Source: Rhizopus sp. PT2906
Taxonomy: Eukaryota; Mucoromycota; Mucoromycetes; Mucorales; Rhizopodaceae
Direction: 5' to 3'
DNA length: 64,000 nt
NCBI GenBank assembly: GCA_025529335.1
Contig: JAMYHX010000068.1
Span: forward strand, 56,188 to 120,187
The translations under genes were made by a program, and so were the position numbers. Of this stretch, positions 35,109 to 47,919 are shown piece after piece; within the stretch, counting starts at the first letter, position 1, and every line of letters starts with the position of its first letter. The notes below the pieces were generated by a model. That model was given only the letters and a program-made list of their open reading frames with translations, was not told the origin of the DNA and did not search any database.

Positions 35109-38100
35109 TTAATTTTCAAAAAACCTTTCACTCAAAAATGTCTGAAGCATGTATATCAGCTTAATTCTTAATCTTATATCACCAACTATCTTCTTTTCAA
35201 CCAACTTCTCCATCGTAGTCGCAGCCTTTGATAAGGTCTCGACAATATCCATAATGTTATCTACAGCAATACCCATCCTTACTTCATCTGAAAGATCAGG
35301 CTTGGCAACCCAAAGTGCTGCTTGAGACGTAAGCATCAACGAGCAACTCTGAATCACATCCAAGGCTTGTTCCAATGGTTCGTCCTTTGCGTCCTGCCAC
35401 TGATTGATCATGACTATACTTGCATTGATGCATTCGACAAGTGTACCAAATGATGCTTCGGCATCGGTTGAGGCTCGCATGTTGGGATAAATAATTATAT
35501 TGCCAAATGGCCATTCGATATCTGGCGCGGTCAAGACAAGTTCTGAGCTACTCAGCACCACAAGGGATGTCATCATGTGGTGTGTGATGGTCAAGATGGA
35601 TCGCAGTGTCTTTTGCATAAAGTGGTCTGTTGTCTCGGTATTGTCCGTGCGATATAACTGTGCTTTCATATGCGAAGGGTGTGTGAAGTAGTAGAGATAA
35701 CGTTGAAGTAACAGGAGTGAGCAATCCTTGTATGACGTAAACAAGTTGGTAGCAATGTTTGGTATACGCTCTAAATGTTTGGATAATTCAAAAAAGACAG
35801 AGTTGATACGTTCCAGTTCTTCTAAAAGCGGCATCGAAAGCGATTCAAGAGGAGCGAGTGCAAACAGTGAATCACTGGAGCTATTTGCTTTTTCAAAGGC
35901 TTTGCCAATCTGAGGCCCACAGATCTGTAATAGGTTCACTGTGCTCTTCAACACAATATCTGACTTGCCATTCGTGCGTAATAAGCTGCTGACTACAGCA
36001 AGGATTTGACACCAAATTGAATGCAGAGGATTGCGTTCGACATAACCAGGTTCTTTCTTGGTCTTGTCTCCAAATCGAATAAACAAGTCCAGTGTGCCTT
36101 GTTGTAAGCGCGTTGTTAGACGGTTGTTTGTAAGTGTGTCAAAGACATGGTAAGTTACAAGAACTTCTGCTGCTTTTGGTATATTAGCCAGAGTCAACAA
36201 GAAATATAATGCGATTTCGGCATAGGGTGTGATATTAAGGCTATAGACACGATCATTTCCAGTCGTTTGCCTACATAATACATATTAATATATATGTGTA
36301 TATATATACACTTTTCTTTATCATACCTATCAATTTCATTCAACATGATGTCAATACCACCATAAAACAATTTCAGTAAGTTATCAATAGTATGATGTGC
36401 CTTGAATTTGAAAACCCATGCTTCTTGTAAAATACCATATCGTTCATGTACAAGTTCTTGCAACAAGGAAGTCACTATTGTAATATCCTTGATACAACGA
36501 TTCACATCTTCTTCGCTTGCTGTAGATCCTTCTGCGCTATAGGAAAGAGCCTTAATCGACAAAACATGGAAGCTATCACATACAACAGAAAGGACATCTC
36601 CAAGACATGTCTGCATCTCTACTGATTTTAAAAAGTTTTTGTTGACAGATTCCATTGTGCCACGAAGGGTGAATATACATAACATCACTGCTTCTAAAAG
36701 AGGTCGATGGAAGTAAACTGCCGTCTTATCGCTCACACTATCTTTGTATGCGAGATTTTCACGAGTAAGCAAATCAGAGAGGGAGATAAGTAGCTGAGAG
36801 ACTTGCGAAGAGTACTTTTGCTTGGCAGAATCATCTGTACCAGATAGCGTAGGCTTTGACAAATAGATCCAGTCTTCAATCAGATTTCTGATCAAATGCA
36901 CCAGCATACTATATGAAGTGAGCGTCACACCGTCTTGTCTTTGCTCTGACTTTGCTTGTACGATTAGTTCAGAAAGGAATCCATGAAGGTTATCAAAGCT
37001 ATCTATATTGTTCTTTTCAACCCATATCAAGACACTGGCATGGTGTGAACAAGTCTCGATAAAGGACTTGAAGGAACGAAATAAGATGAGCTGAGAATCA
37101 ACAACAGAGTAGTTGTGGTTGGCTTCGATGATTTTCCTAAGCAGACCATCTGATAATCTTTCAACTTCCAAGGCTGCATTTATCTTGGGTGTGATCAGCA
37201 TATTATCTCTGTCTGCAAGATTGTACTTTTCCTTAATGTCGCTGTACAAAGGAAACACACGGCTCACAGTCATGCGTAAGTTGTACAAATACGAATCACC
37301 ATACTGACGAATATCCCCAGGAGCTCCATCATCACCTGTGCCAATCACAGCCGACTTGAAAAGCAAAGCAGATGTGTTTTCAATACCAATTGTCCTTAAG
37401 AGAACACCAGCCGAATGATGAACTGAGTCTGTCAAGCTCGAATCGAAGCCGTTCTTTATATATTCTTGGCGCATCTGTGAAAGTCTGGTGGGTTCACTCA
37501 GCTTGATCAAAAGAGCCTTGAGACCACCAGGAAGAGCTTCGAGTATCTTTGAGAGATTACCATTCTTTGACTTTTCGTTACCAGCTGTCAGATGAATCTC
37601 GTAAGCAATCACACGCAGAGCAAATGCCTTGCTCAGGTTCGAGCAGCACAACTGACGGACAGACAGGTCAAAATGATCATTTTCACCAAAATCAGTTTCT
37701 AAAAAGTCCACGCTTTCCAAGATATCAGCCGAGGTATCAACTTCCATGGAAGGATTCAACAGTATCTTGCCAATGACGTCCCATAGGGCACTGTCACTAC
37801 GCGTATTTTCAACTAGAGCATAGTGATCAAACGCGGTTTGCCAGAACGTAGATAAGAAACGCAACACATTTGACACAACAGATGGCTTTTCCAATGACAG
37901 GCTAGACCATTTCTCGAGCATGCTGATGGCAGCACGAATAGCAGACTCCGTATTGCTCACAGTCGTTGTTTGGGTTAAAGTTTGGCCACCTAACTGGCGA
38001 ACAGCAGATTTAGGACTGGGCATAATAAAGTCTCCACAATCCAAAAAGAGGATGGCCAGACTGGGTTGAGTTTCCAACAAAGTACTGATGAGATGCCAAA

Positions 38101-41100
38101 TAGCAGACAGCAAGGTTTCATTCTGTGAATCGTCCTTTGCAGTTTCAAGATAGGCACGAATGATAGTATGTGCTTCAGCTGTATCACCAAGGTATTGTAC
38201 AAAGCTGGGGACAGTCTTCCAAGCAGACGTTGTACGGCATAATAGTGTCAGAACATAGGTTGCTTGAATGGGCAAGGCAATATTGTGGCGATAGTTGATG
38301 TGTTTAGCGATACGCAACAAGAAATCAGAGCAGCTTCCACTAGCAGTACGCTCAAGCATTAAACGTTCAAGTGTGCTTTCACTAATATTCGTTCCTTCAT
38401 TAATATGTTCCAAACGTCGTTGAAGTAAGATCTTGATAAAGACAAGAGTGAGTGCTGTCAGTTCTTCAGTACGTTGTGCTTCTTTGATATGACTTGATTT
38501 ATAGAGAGCATTAGCCATGACAGCCCCATCAGAAACTACATCAAGCAAAGGAGATACATGATAAATACCACCATCGTACAAGAAATTGCTAAAGATGCCA
38601 TCGCGTATTCTGCCTAAACTCAAGCCGGATGTGCTAGGCTGATTAGATTCTCTAAAGTAATTACAGATCACAATAAAGATAGAAAGCAGCTTGATGCCAA
38701 TAAGATATCTCTCAGAGACCTTTCTATAGCGCCAACCAGAATAGGAAGGAAACACTTCGAGCATAAGATAATGCAAGCAGACATAGAGTGTCTCCATCTG
38801 TGCTTGAGCATCAGGTGAAAGGTTCACGGCTGCTTCTCTAACCCACCAGTTGCTTTGAATATCATGAACGAGTCCATGGACGAGATCCAAGAATGACAAT
38901 AGCAACTCGTAGCTTCCTAGTGTGCATTCAAACTTGGCGATAATTTGTTGTATATTCAATGCACGACTTGTAATGAATGGTAGCTTGATCATGCTACCTG
39001 TTCCAGGAATAGGTGTAATTCGAGGAAGCAGAGGTGATTTTTGTAAATATGGCCAAATATATTGACGATAGTAAGGAAGGAGCATCGTCAAGCATTTGAT
39101 AGCTAATGTCGCGATAGAAATAGGACATTGTTGAATGCCACTGCTGAAACTGAGAATATCGCATAGGATGGAGATAAGGATAGGTACTTCATATACTCTA
39201 CCAGGTACTGCTGCTGTTTTCTGAACGTGATCCACCAAGGTTGGGCCCAGTTTTGGGCTATTGGATAGTACACGATAGATCAGATTGAGAATGCTGATGA
39301 TAGCTTCAGGATTTTCACCAACTAATGTGTAATCTTCATCCGTAACGTCAACAGTTGCAGCAGGCTTAGTCTGTTGCATCGAGTTTGCCAAAATAGATAC
39401 CAGCATATGCCATCCAGAACATCCATGTGCAAACTGTACAATACGGCTATCTTGTGTGTTTGACAATAATATGCCACGGGATTGTCGAGGAATACTGATA
39501 CCGGTGATATAGTTTAACGAGGGTGTGATTTGTAAATTTTGGTCAACTTGGACAACTGGCACGTCATTCTCTACAGCTGCTGAAGTAAAGATCGTATCCT
39601 TTAATACCACGGTGATCGTCGGTAGTGCGCACATGAATTCATATACTTTGTCAACGGGTTTCTCATCTATTCTTGTATCAAGTTCATTGGTAGTAGCCAA
39701 GGAAGCTAACATGTCTGTAAGGTGAGTGAAGTAGACAGGAAATCTACCAAGTGCAGCAGTCAGCAAGGGATACTGATTTTGTTGATCGACATCTTCGTTC
39801 CAGAAATCTTGACATGGCATTGGCTGATCTCGGTAAAGCAAAGTAAAGCAATTGATCAGACTAGAGTAACTTTCCATTGGAAGGAACTGAGGAAGTGTAG
39901 TTGCCAAGAATGACTTTAAGAGTAATCTAATAACTACTCTGTAACCAACACTGTTCACATCATCCTCATCACACAGATTACTTTCAAGGATAGCGTTGAT
40001 AGTATCAAACACATTCAATTTCAATGCACGTCCTACCAAGGTACGTTCCAGATGATCAGATTGTTGAATCGAAATGGTTCTCTCTTCAGCTGCATCAAAT
40101 CCAGCAGCTCGAGCAAATGATCTATCAGCCAAAACAGAAAAGGAAACTTGTTGCTTGCCTTCAAGTAACAGTTTTACTTGATCATATCCACTAGGAAGAC
40201 TTGGTGCAGCATCGACGGCATTCCGTAAGCAAGTAAGAAAGTATGACCAAGCGAGCAAAAATGCCGAGTGCTCTGGGCTATTTCCCATATGTAAAACAAT
40301 TTGATTGATTTTTGCTACTGCGTTGGGTGAATCGATCAAACTTGCGTCTGCTGCTGCGGGATCCAATTTTACATCCAGCGTAAGATAGGGAGGGATAATC
40401 ATGCTGACAACAATCAGAATAGAAATACAGCTGACTTGTTCACGAATCCTCTCTCCTTCTGTATCTAAAGCATAGCTGCATACTTGAAATCTTCCAAAGT
40501 TGTTGACTTCAAACTCTTGAACAACTGACACAACAAAATCTGGTGATAATGACGTTGTAATGGTAAACAAGAACAAAATCTCCAGCAAGGCCTTTTGTTC
40601 TTTTATATTTTGCTTTGCCCATGCTGTTGACCATCCAGGAAAGGAGTAAGTACGCGTTGGTACCTGAGATCGAATAAGCTTGGAGAATTGCAAAAGAAGT
40701 TTGTTGACGAATGGTATATTGTTGGTGCTGTCTTCAAATAGCTTCTCAACCATGCTACTTGCGATATTGTTGAATGGATGTTCACTATCAGAAGATATAC
40801 GCTGCAGGGACTGAATACATTCCAAAAGTGAAATACGCTCTTCAAAGTAGAAATTGGCGATATTCATAATCAGTTCTGTATTTTCGTGCAAAGGAATATC
40901 TACAGAGTTTTGTTGGTCAACATATTCATGGTTGTCTGTCTTGTAAGAATGCCAAAGAGCAGCACATTGAAGTTCGTTCAGGTTGATGATGTCTGATATC
41001 TTCAAGACAAGATCTTTTTCTTTTTGGTCAAAGGTAATTGATTTTCCATTGATACTCACAATTGTACCCGTTGTTAATTTGGAGCGAGATTGGGCTGAAG

Positions 41101-41323
41101 CAGCTGTGAATGCGTCAATACCAAGTTTAAGTTGATCGTATTTTTCTTCAAGTAGCGTCTGGAGTAGGTCGGTAGAGCATTGTTCAACGCCTCTTTCAAT
41201 CGTATCGAATAGCTTGCGGTAAGTTCTATAATAAATGCATGAGTCATGTGTGTCCCAACTTATTTCACGTGTATGTATGTGCATGTACCCAGCGAACTTT
41301 TGGCTTCGATCGCTTTCTACCAT
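35109..41323 (-). CDS. NUP192: Nucleoporin NUP192/NUP205, inner-ring scaffold
   Basis: Three exons (41323..41289, 41225..36327, 36270..35109) give 2031 aa, close to human NUP205 (about 2010). The N-terminus (TYRKLFDTIERGVEQ) and ISDIINLNELQCAALW match the start of the family. The protein is an all-helical solenoid with no catalytic motif, as expected. It scaffolds the inner ring of the nuclear pore, binding Nic96/NUP93 and NUP35 in characterised species. The central exon is 4.9 kb without an intron, in contrast to most genes here. The exon 2-3 junction (NEIDR/QTTGNDRVYSLNITPY) was needed to join two separate open frames. Confidence 0.92.
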
Positions 41324-42069
41324 GAATATAATTTATGTCTTTGTTTAAAGAAATGGGCCTCAGACAAAGACTAGTAAAAAAGACACGAAAAAATACAAAA
41401 TTTTAACCAAAATGAAATTTTTTGTAGACAGTCTGAGATTCAAAGCGAGGCAAAGAGTTATTTTCCAGACAAAAGTGGCAAACATTAAAGCAAGGCAACT
41501 GTAAGCTTTTTTATTATAAACTCAACTATAAGTCAGTTGTAATTATTATGATAAAGCTGCTACTAATGACCTAAGCACACGGCTGTCATTACTGATAAGT
41601 TTGCAGGAGGAACAGAAGCTGTGTGTCTGTGGTTACAAAGATACGTATAATCACATCTATTACTTTCTATAAGCTATTTAATAAGCTCAATGCAAGTGAT
41701 AAAATGGTATACCTTGCCTTTAAGTGCCTGTAAGATCAATACTACGCTTTTTAATAAATAAGAAAGTCCTTGAAAAGATAATAGACACTTTGTCAATTCA
41801 AAATAAACAAATACATTCAACAATACAGATGGAATTCAGAAATTTGATGGTTATTTTCCTTTTAGCAAAACAGAAGTACTGTACCTAGCTAAATATCCCA
41901 GTTACACGTCTCCCTATTGACACTTAATGTAATGACATAAGTTTAAATTGTAGTACTGTTGTATAAGAATATCTGGGGATATGTGGTCCCTGAATTGTAA
42001 GTCATATGGCTGGTGCTGTGAGAGTACAAGTTGCACATCTTGGTAAAGGAATTATATTTTATATATCAT
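41324..42069. other. Gene-free region upstream of NUP192/205
   Basis: AT-rich, with no supported coding frame. This begins a 6.6-kb gene-poor stretch. Confidence 0.5.
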
Positions 42070-42215
42070 TGACGTGTTTGATATAAGGTTATAATATTTT
42101 CTATATTACAATAGAGTATACATTCTATTTTCTTCTGTCACATCTGGTGTGATAAATAATCACATTGACCACATTAAATCATACTGACTCTCCCCTATAA
42201 AATGCACACGCGTCT
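42070..42215 (-). repeat. Dispersed repeat copy A
   Basis: Read on the minus strand it shares several long words with 63388-63575: TTTTATAGGG, TCAGTATGAT, ATGTGGTCAATGTGATTATT, AGAATGTATRCTCTAYTGTAA and ATCAAACACGTCA. Order and orientation are conserved. It is non-coding in appearance and could be an LTR fragment or MITE-like element. No terminal repeats were defined. Confidence 0.7.
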
Positions 42216-42959
42216 TATTTTCAGTTAAAGTTGAATACAACATTGTAGGTTATGCAAAAAAATATCGACATGGCTAAGTTCTTGTTTCGGTTTGTGAATG
42301 GACAAATGTCAAGGTGATTGAAAACCGGAGCAAGCCGTTCAATTGTTGCCAGCCTTGACCATGGCTTCTTCTGTGAGGGCAAGCCAACCGATAGAGTCTC
42401 AAAAAAGGTCGAAGTAAAAAATTGTTATTTGCGAGAAAAATCACTTTTGTATTGGAAATTTTTTCTATCACATCATGTTTGCTATGAAGATGGTGTACAA
42501 GGCGTTAAATAATTGAAAATAGAGAACGACCAACCTCAACATTGATGGCTAGAGTATTGTACCATTATTAATATACTCTTCTGTCTGTGGCTCTGTCATT
42601 TAAATAGTCAATTGTATTGTCTCTTCTTTTCCGACATATCTTTTTAAATAACTATATAGAATACGTGCTTTTATTAAAGCTGTTCTATAAGTTGTATTTG
42701 GAGTTTCGCTTAGCTCCAAAGTAATTAGCTCTTGATTGCAGTAATAACTACGAGAACCTAGAGACTGTCTATTCTCGACATATTGACACTTTATACCATG
42801 CGTGCTACTAGCCAGAGTTTCAAAGAATATGCCAAAGATTATTACTTTTAATAAAACTTATGTTGAATTTATGTATATTGCGCTTAATCTTAACCCAAGT
42901 TTTTGGTAGCAAAACATATGCGCTTGGAAACAAATCAAGATGTAACTGATAGATTAAGT
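42216..42959. other. Gene-free region between repeat remnants
   Basis: Only short frames that look like chance were seen. No recognised motif. Confidence 0.45.
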
Positions 42960-43060
42960 TAGGCTTATTTGAAAAGGATAATACTAGAGGCACTGCAAAA
43001 GGACACTGCAAAATCCAAAAAAGGCAATACTCCCCCAAACTGTAAAATGCTCTTTTGAAA
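42960..43060 (-). repeat. Inverted-repeat partner 1 (decayed coding remnant)
   Basis: The reverse complement resembles 44515-44600: CAGTTTGGGG, then TTTTTTGGATTTTGCAGTG, then AGTATTA-CCTTT. An extra 13-bp direct duplication (TCCTTTTGCAGTG) is present only in this copy. A minus-strand frame across it (43080..42820, 86 aa) has no recognised family. Confidence 0.6.
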
Positions 43061-44504
43061 GCAAGCTGAAAGTTGTTCAAGTGAAAAATGCATTATATAA
43101 TTTGATTTATACTTCAATGCTACATCTCAAAATGGTATAGTTTATAGACTATGCTTTTAACAATAGCCTTATCACTCTCTGTGGGTCCTATATCAGCAAT
43201 CATAGTTTATAGTAATGCATTGAGATTATCTATGCTCTGCTCATAATACGCTGACTATTTTGCTTTTAAAAAGTAATAAAATTGGATTTACATTGCAAGT
43301 AGAACATTTGACCAAAGAAAGCCTAAAAGAAAAGAAAAAAAGGTCAGCAACAATTCCAAAAGACTTTTAAAGGTTCTGATTGCTGCTGTTACGACATTCT
43401 TCAGGTCGACCATTGACTATCGGGACAAGGGACCAGGTACCCATAAAAATCATCAAACCATCAAATACCAGAACAGCCTGTAAAGACCCGCAGTAGCAGG
43501 CGTACCGTTGGGTTATGCATTAGCTGAGTCTTGTCAATTGTTAACTAGTTTATGTGCCAGCCAGACAGCAGGAAGCATCATCAAACAATCTGCCACAGCT
43601 GTAATATCAGATAACTAGTTCTCAACTAACTACGAGCCCCCTGTAAAGATTTCAATCGAATGTCCTATAACTCTCCTTTTGGCTGCCTGAAAGCCTCTAG
43701 TTGAGTGATGAGACGAACGACCGTTGTCAGTCCAGGATACGTGTTGAGTATCATAGAAAGAGATTGCATAGAAATCCTTGAACACACAATCATCGCCTTG
43801 CTGAGTAGGTTTTATAAAAAAACTTACCTTGACCAAAGAGAGCCATCAAAAGAGCCATCAAAAAAAGTATAAAGAGAAAAGAAAGAGAGAAAAGGAATAG
43901 AGGCAAATTTCTCTCTTTTTATACCTCTTTTTTAGTTACGAGAAGTTATTGTTTTCAATAAATAAGGTTTACGCTCACACTTTTGTTTATTTCTAAAGTA
44001 TTTCATGACTCTTTGCCAGTCTTTTGTATTTATTCAGATTGTTGCTTATATTTATGCTTTAATGAAGCTATTCACCTCTATTCTTACATAGTAAAAAGAC
44101 TAAAAGGCAATAGATTTCATGAACTCTTTGTTTATACCACGCGTCCTTGTGCTTATTTCCTAGTCTTGGCCGCACATTATTTGTGTTACTCTGCCAAATC
44201 CCTTTTTCTTCTTGACTTTTTGCTAGTAAAGACTGATAAATACTATTTCGTAGTAGCTTATGCATGCTTTATTTGCTATAAAAAAATGAGGCAGGCTATA
44301 TATAAATCAAAAGAATATTGCCATTAAAATGGTAATAGCAAATGATAGACGCGTTCCAAAGCCCTGTTAACCCATGAAAAAAATAATAACTTTATTTTGA
44401 ACAAATCAAGATGCAGGCATCAGAGGAAGGTCAGGATATACGCTGTGCTCCCTCAAATCTTCTCGTATAGCAGCCCTGAGTAATTTTTGAATTAAACCAC
44501 AAAT
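43061..44504. other. Spacer between inverted copies, with decayed coding-like text
   Basis: The minus strand near 43390-43840 reads as protein-like fragments broken by stops (for example KDFYAISFYDTQHVSWTDNG, then AVADCLMMLPAVWLAHKL). The plus-strand frame at 43983-44327 (114 aa) has an unlikely composition and is not called. These look like remnants of an old transposon-type gene. A family could not be named. Confidence 0.35.
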
Positions 44505-44600
44505 AGCCTTGGCAAACTTTTATTCTGCAGTTTGGGGAGGTATTACTTTTTTGGATTTTGCAGTGCCCCCAGTATTACCCTTTGAAAAAGACGTAGAATA
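44401..44600 (+). pseudogene. Decayed coding remnant (inverted-repeat partner 2)
   Basis: One plus-strand frame reads NQDAGIRGRSGYTLCS, KSSRIAALSNF, a TGA stop, then ALANFYSAVWGGITFLDFAV and PPVLPFEKDVE before a TAA near 44600. The stretch after the TGA is the part related to 42960-43060. Composition is protein-like. The family is not recognised; it is probably part of a repeated, transposon-associated gene. Confidence 0.35.
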
Positions 44601-44628
44601 AATGCTCTTTATGACATATTAACTTTTA

Positions 44629-46205
44629 TTATAGAGACAGTGGATACTCTTTAAGAATATGCATCTCGTTAAATGATATGCTGATAAAGTCAATAGATGT
44701 ACATTTAATAGCAATAATATATCCGTATTCTTTGTTAGTTGCCATAGAAAACTCTTCAAGCTGATTTGACAAAGTGATGTTTGCCAAAAATTGTTTTTGA
44801 CAGGACTTTTTCGAAAGGATTTCTAAGAGAACTGGTTTATGAAGCTTGTCTTTTTTTATTGGTAAGCCAATATCAAAATATACTTTTAAGTGGTTGATCT
44901 TAGTTTTAGACATATTGACTATAAACGAGAGTGAATCGAAAAGCCTGTAGATGGTTTCAATAGGCAAGTTGCGTAGTTCTGGAAATGCGCGCGAATAAGC
45001 AGGTAGTGCTTCTGGTCGTAAGTGCTTGGCAATCAGCTTCAGCGCGGTCAATGAAGAGCTCAGAATACACCTTGGATCTGGAAACTCGGACTCAAAATCA
45101 CTTATCGTGGCTTTTTTGTAAGTGAATTTTTCTATCCCTTTGCATTTCCAAAAAAGGTTTTCTATGAGGTACCTTTCTCCAAAACCATCATACATATCCA
45201 AGCAAACCTCTTTGATGCCATTTTGGTATTTTTGAATAGTCCTTTTAGTATATCCACTTTCGCGATAGTATTTTGAATAATCCAGATAATATTTTCTTGT
45301 TGCATATGGAACCATGGAGAATGTCGTTCTGTAGAAGAAATTCGTATAACAGGATTTGTAGTACGCTGTAGGTACTCTTCGATCAGAGAAAATGATACAT
45401 GAGTGAAGAATCAGTCACATCTTCTGCTACTTAGGTATTTCTGGAATTTTCATAGCTTTTCTTCATAATAACTTCTTCTCTAGGGTTCAATACGGTCAAG
45501 GAGACCTTTATTAACAGGCAAGCGCACGTTACAGCATTCTAGATTGGGAAACTTGTGCATGATATAATCAGCCGTATCTTGATGAAGATCCCTTTCTATT
45601 ACAAGTTTTTTAAGGTTGAGATGAGGTTGCATAGAAAATACATTGTAGCGTTTAAAGTCGCCATAATCCCTGTCGATTGCATTTCGATTACAGTTTAATG
45701 TAAAACACATCAAATTGGGACATTGCTGAATAACCTCATCATAGTCCATGAGGGTAGAGCAACTATAGTCGGAATTAACTGTCAGATGCATCAAATTTAT
45801 GAAGAATGGTAGCAGAGGAAGGACCCTTTTAAATTCTGGCCTAGATGGAGGCATTGGTGGCAGAGTGACATGAGTGAGAGTACAGCGATAGACGGACGCA
45901 AGCGTATAATAATTCATAAAAGTATTCAAATCACAATATGAAAACCATTGTAGTTCTGGAAGCTGCTTCAACTGCTTCCAATAAGTTCCTATAACTCCTT
46001 CAAGAACACACCAATGGCTGGCATGAAGAGCACCTTTAAATGTTTGTACGTTTGGACACGTCTCGGCAAGTTTATAGATGAGTGAAATTATCCTTTCATC
46101 GTAATCTGGGCTTCTATCATATTGCTCGTACCAAAAAGCTATTTCCTGAACAAGGCTTCTCAGATTATTATTCTGCATGCATTTTATGAATTTTTCCACT
46201 TGCAA
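44629..46205 (-). pseudogene. LRR/F-box-like protein gene fragment (possibly two exons)
   Basis: Two minus-strand frames (46205..45480 and 45315..44629) look like parts of one protein of the LRR/F-box-like family expanded in Mucorales. The first has CPNVQTFKGALHASHW, LPELQWFSYCDL and NLKKLVIERDLHQDTADYIM. The second has SSSLTALKLIAKHLRPEALP and LSNQLEEFSMATNKEYGYI. A GTATTG donor at 45493 and a CAG acceptor ending at 45366 would join them in frame (about 482 aa). The 46205 boundary is only a non-ATG codon. The frame upstream is closed by a TAA, and related-looking text continues in another frame at 46365..46168. No F-box remains, so a degenerate copy is likelier than an intact gene. Confidence 0.45.
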
Positions 46206-46365
46206 ACGTGTGTGAAAGACAAGGTAAGCTGACCCTTGACAGTTTTATTGGCCGATTATATGCTCCATCCCCTTTGAAATAGAGCAACTTTAGTACGGCT
46301 GCCTCCCTCATGAAACCAACTCTCGCAGTGAGCGTTTCCTTCATTGACTCAATGGTACCAGACAA

Positions 46366-47863
46366 TCTTTAGCCTCGTTCGCCTTTTAATTGTATTACAC
46401 CTTTTTTTTACCCTTGTGGCCAAAGGGGTTTTTAGATTCCTTACAGACCTCCTGACTTTGTCCGGGCGGTTATTTAAACAAAATACGACTTCCATTTCTG
46501 AAAATGCGAAATTGGCTTTAATTGGTCGACGACATTGATTTTGATTGTTCAGCGACTGGCTGCGACTTTGCTTGCTGGAAGACTGCCCACACGCTTAAAG
46601 AGGTACTGTCATTTGTGTAATGGGTTGTGCTTAACTCACACAATGCTTCCATTTTGTTCCACAGTGGTTCGTGTAATATGTAGGTACTGAGAGCATGAAG
46701 CTCTCTTGTTAAAAAAAAGGGGGGTTTGTTCTAAGCTAGTCTTGTAAAATAAATAGCATTTGAATCGGTCTTTTACACATTAAGCTACTTAAAATCAAAA
46801 AGAAAGAGCTTTGTACTCTTTTTAATATCCAAAAGAGCATCACGCAGGGGACCAACATCTTTAGTTAAGGTCTTTTGTAAAACAACTCCTTCTTGTAATT
46901 TCGTGTCATGATCTTGTTTAAAAGAAAGGAAAAGCTGTAAAAGCGGGATGTACTGAAAACCTAGACTTTACCAGACGAGACAAGCATTTAGAAAGATACA
47001 CTTACATAAACGACCATCTAATTGGATGGGTTATGGTCATACCGAAGTTCATAAAGTAAGCGTATTGCTTGTATATTAGAGCAGACGGTGGCTGTAAAGT
47101 GCGCGGGCTTAAGTGTCGCTCTTGAGGGTCGATCATTCAAAGTAAATTAAGCTGTCTCGATTAAGACAATACTTCGGTAAAAAATTAAAGCGAGCTGAAT
47201 GATTAGTCCAATAAAAAAGAAAGTTGCTTACTTTACAAGAAAACATTTGATCAGTGCGACCCAAACTGCATATAATTACAAAGGCACTTGTAACCCATGG
47301 TTATTGTGTAACTTAATGTTACATTTCATACTTTGCAATTTTATCAAAAAAAAAAAGGCTGTGTGAATGCTTTCCCTGAAGGGAGGAGGAATAAAGTAAA
47401 CTCAGAAAATCAGGGAAAACTCAGGAAAGACTTGCAATACATGAATAATACGGAACGGTATACTGTGATCCCTATTACATAATCGACACTGGTAAATCTA
47501 GAATTTTCAAGTTAAAAGAAGGTGTCACCGCTTTAATGCAATAACTTGAACGCCATCTGATGCCGAATATCATATAGTATTGTTTAAAAGCTGCCCAATC
47601 CCTGTTTTTATTCTTTGTATAGGTTCAAATGAAGGTAAGAGCATTTTTTACATAATAACAACATGGACCCTGTTTATTATATCGAGCAGCTACTCCGTCT
47701 ACCCGGCTATCATATGATCATTTATTAGATGTTAATTAAATGCAGTAACGAGTGTACCTCATCCATACTATTTTTTTGGTTAGGATACGTTGCATTTTTT
47801 TTGTGCCTTTGTGATTATATTAATATACGTCAGATGCGATGGTGGCCCCCAGGCAGATGTACT
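46366..47863. other. Gene-free region upstream of GH16 gene
   Basis: No supported coding frame in about 1.5 kb. Composition is mixed and less AT-rich in patches. Possible old repeat material; nothing could be identified. Confidence 0.45.
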
Positions 47864-47875
47864 TATATATAAAAG
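47864..47875 (+). promoter_or_regulatory. TATA box of GH16 gene
   Basis: TATATATAAAAG about 45-55 bp before the ATG at 47920, followed by a short A-rich leader. A strong consensus suggests an inducible promoter. Confidence 0.6.
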
Positions 47876-47919
47876 CAACAAGATTTCATTGCAAAATTAC
47901 AGAAAAATAACTCAAGCAA

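Noticed and set aside
43983..44327. 114-aa plus-strand frame
   Set aside because: Aromatic- and Cys-rich translation of AT-rich DNA, with no motif; it lies inside the repeat-remnant region.
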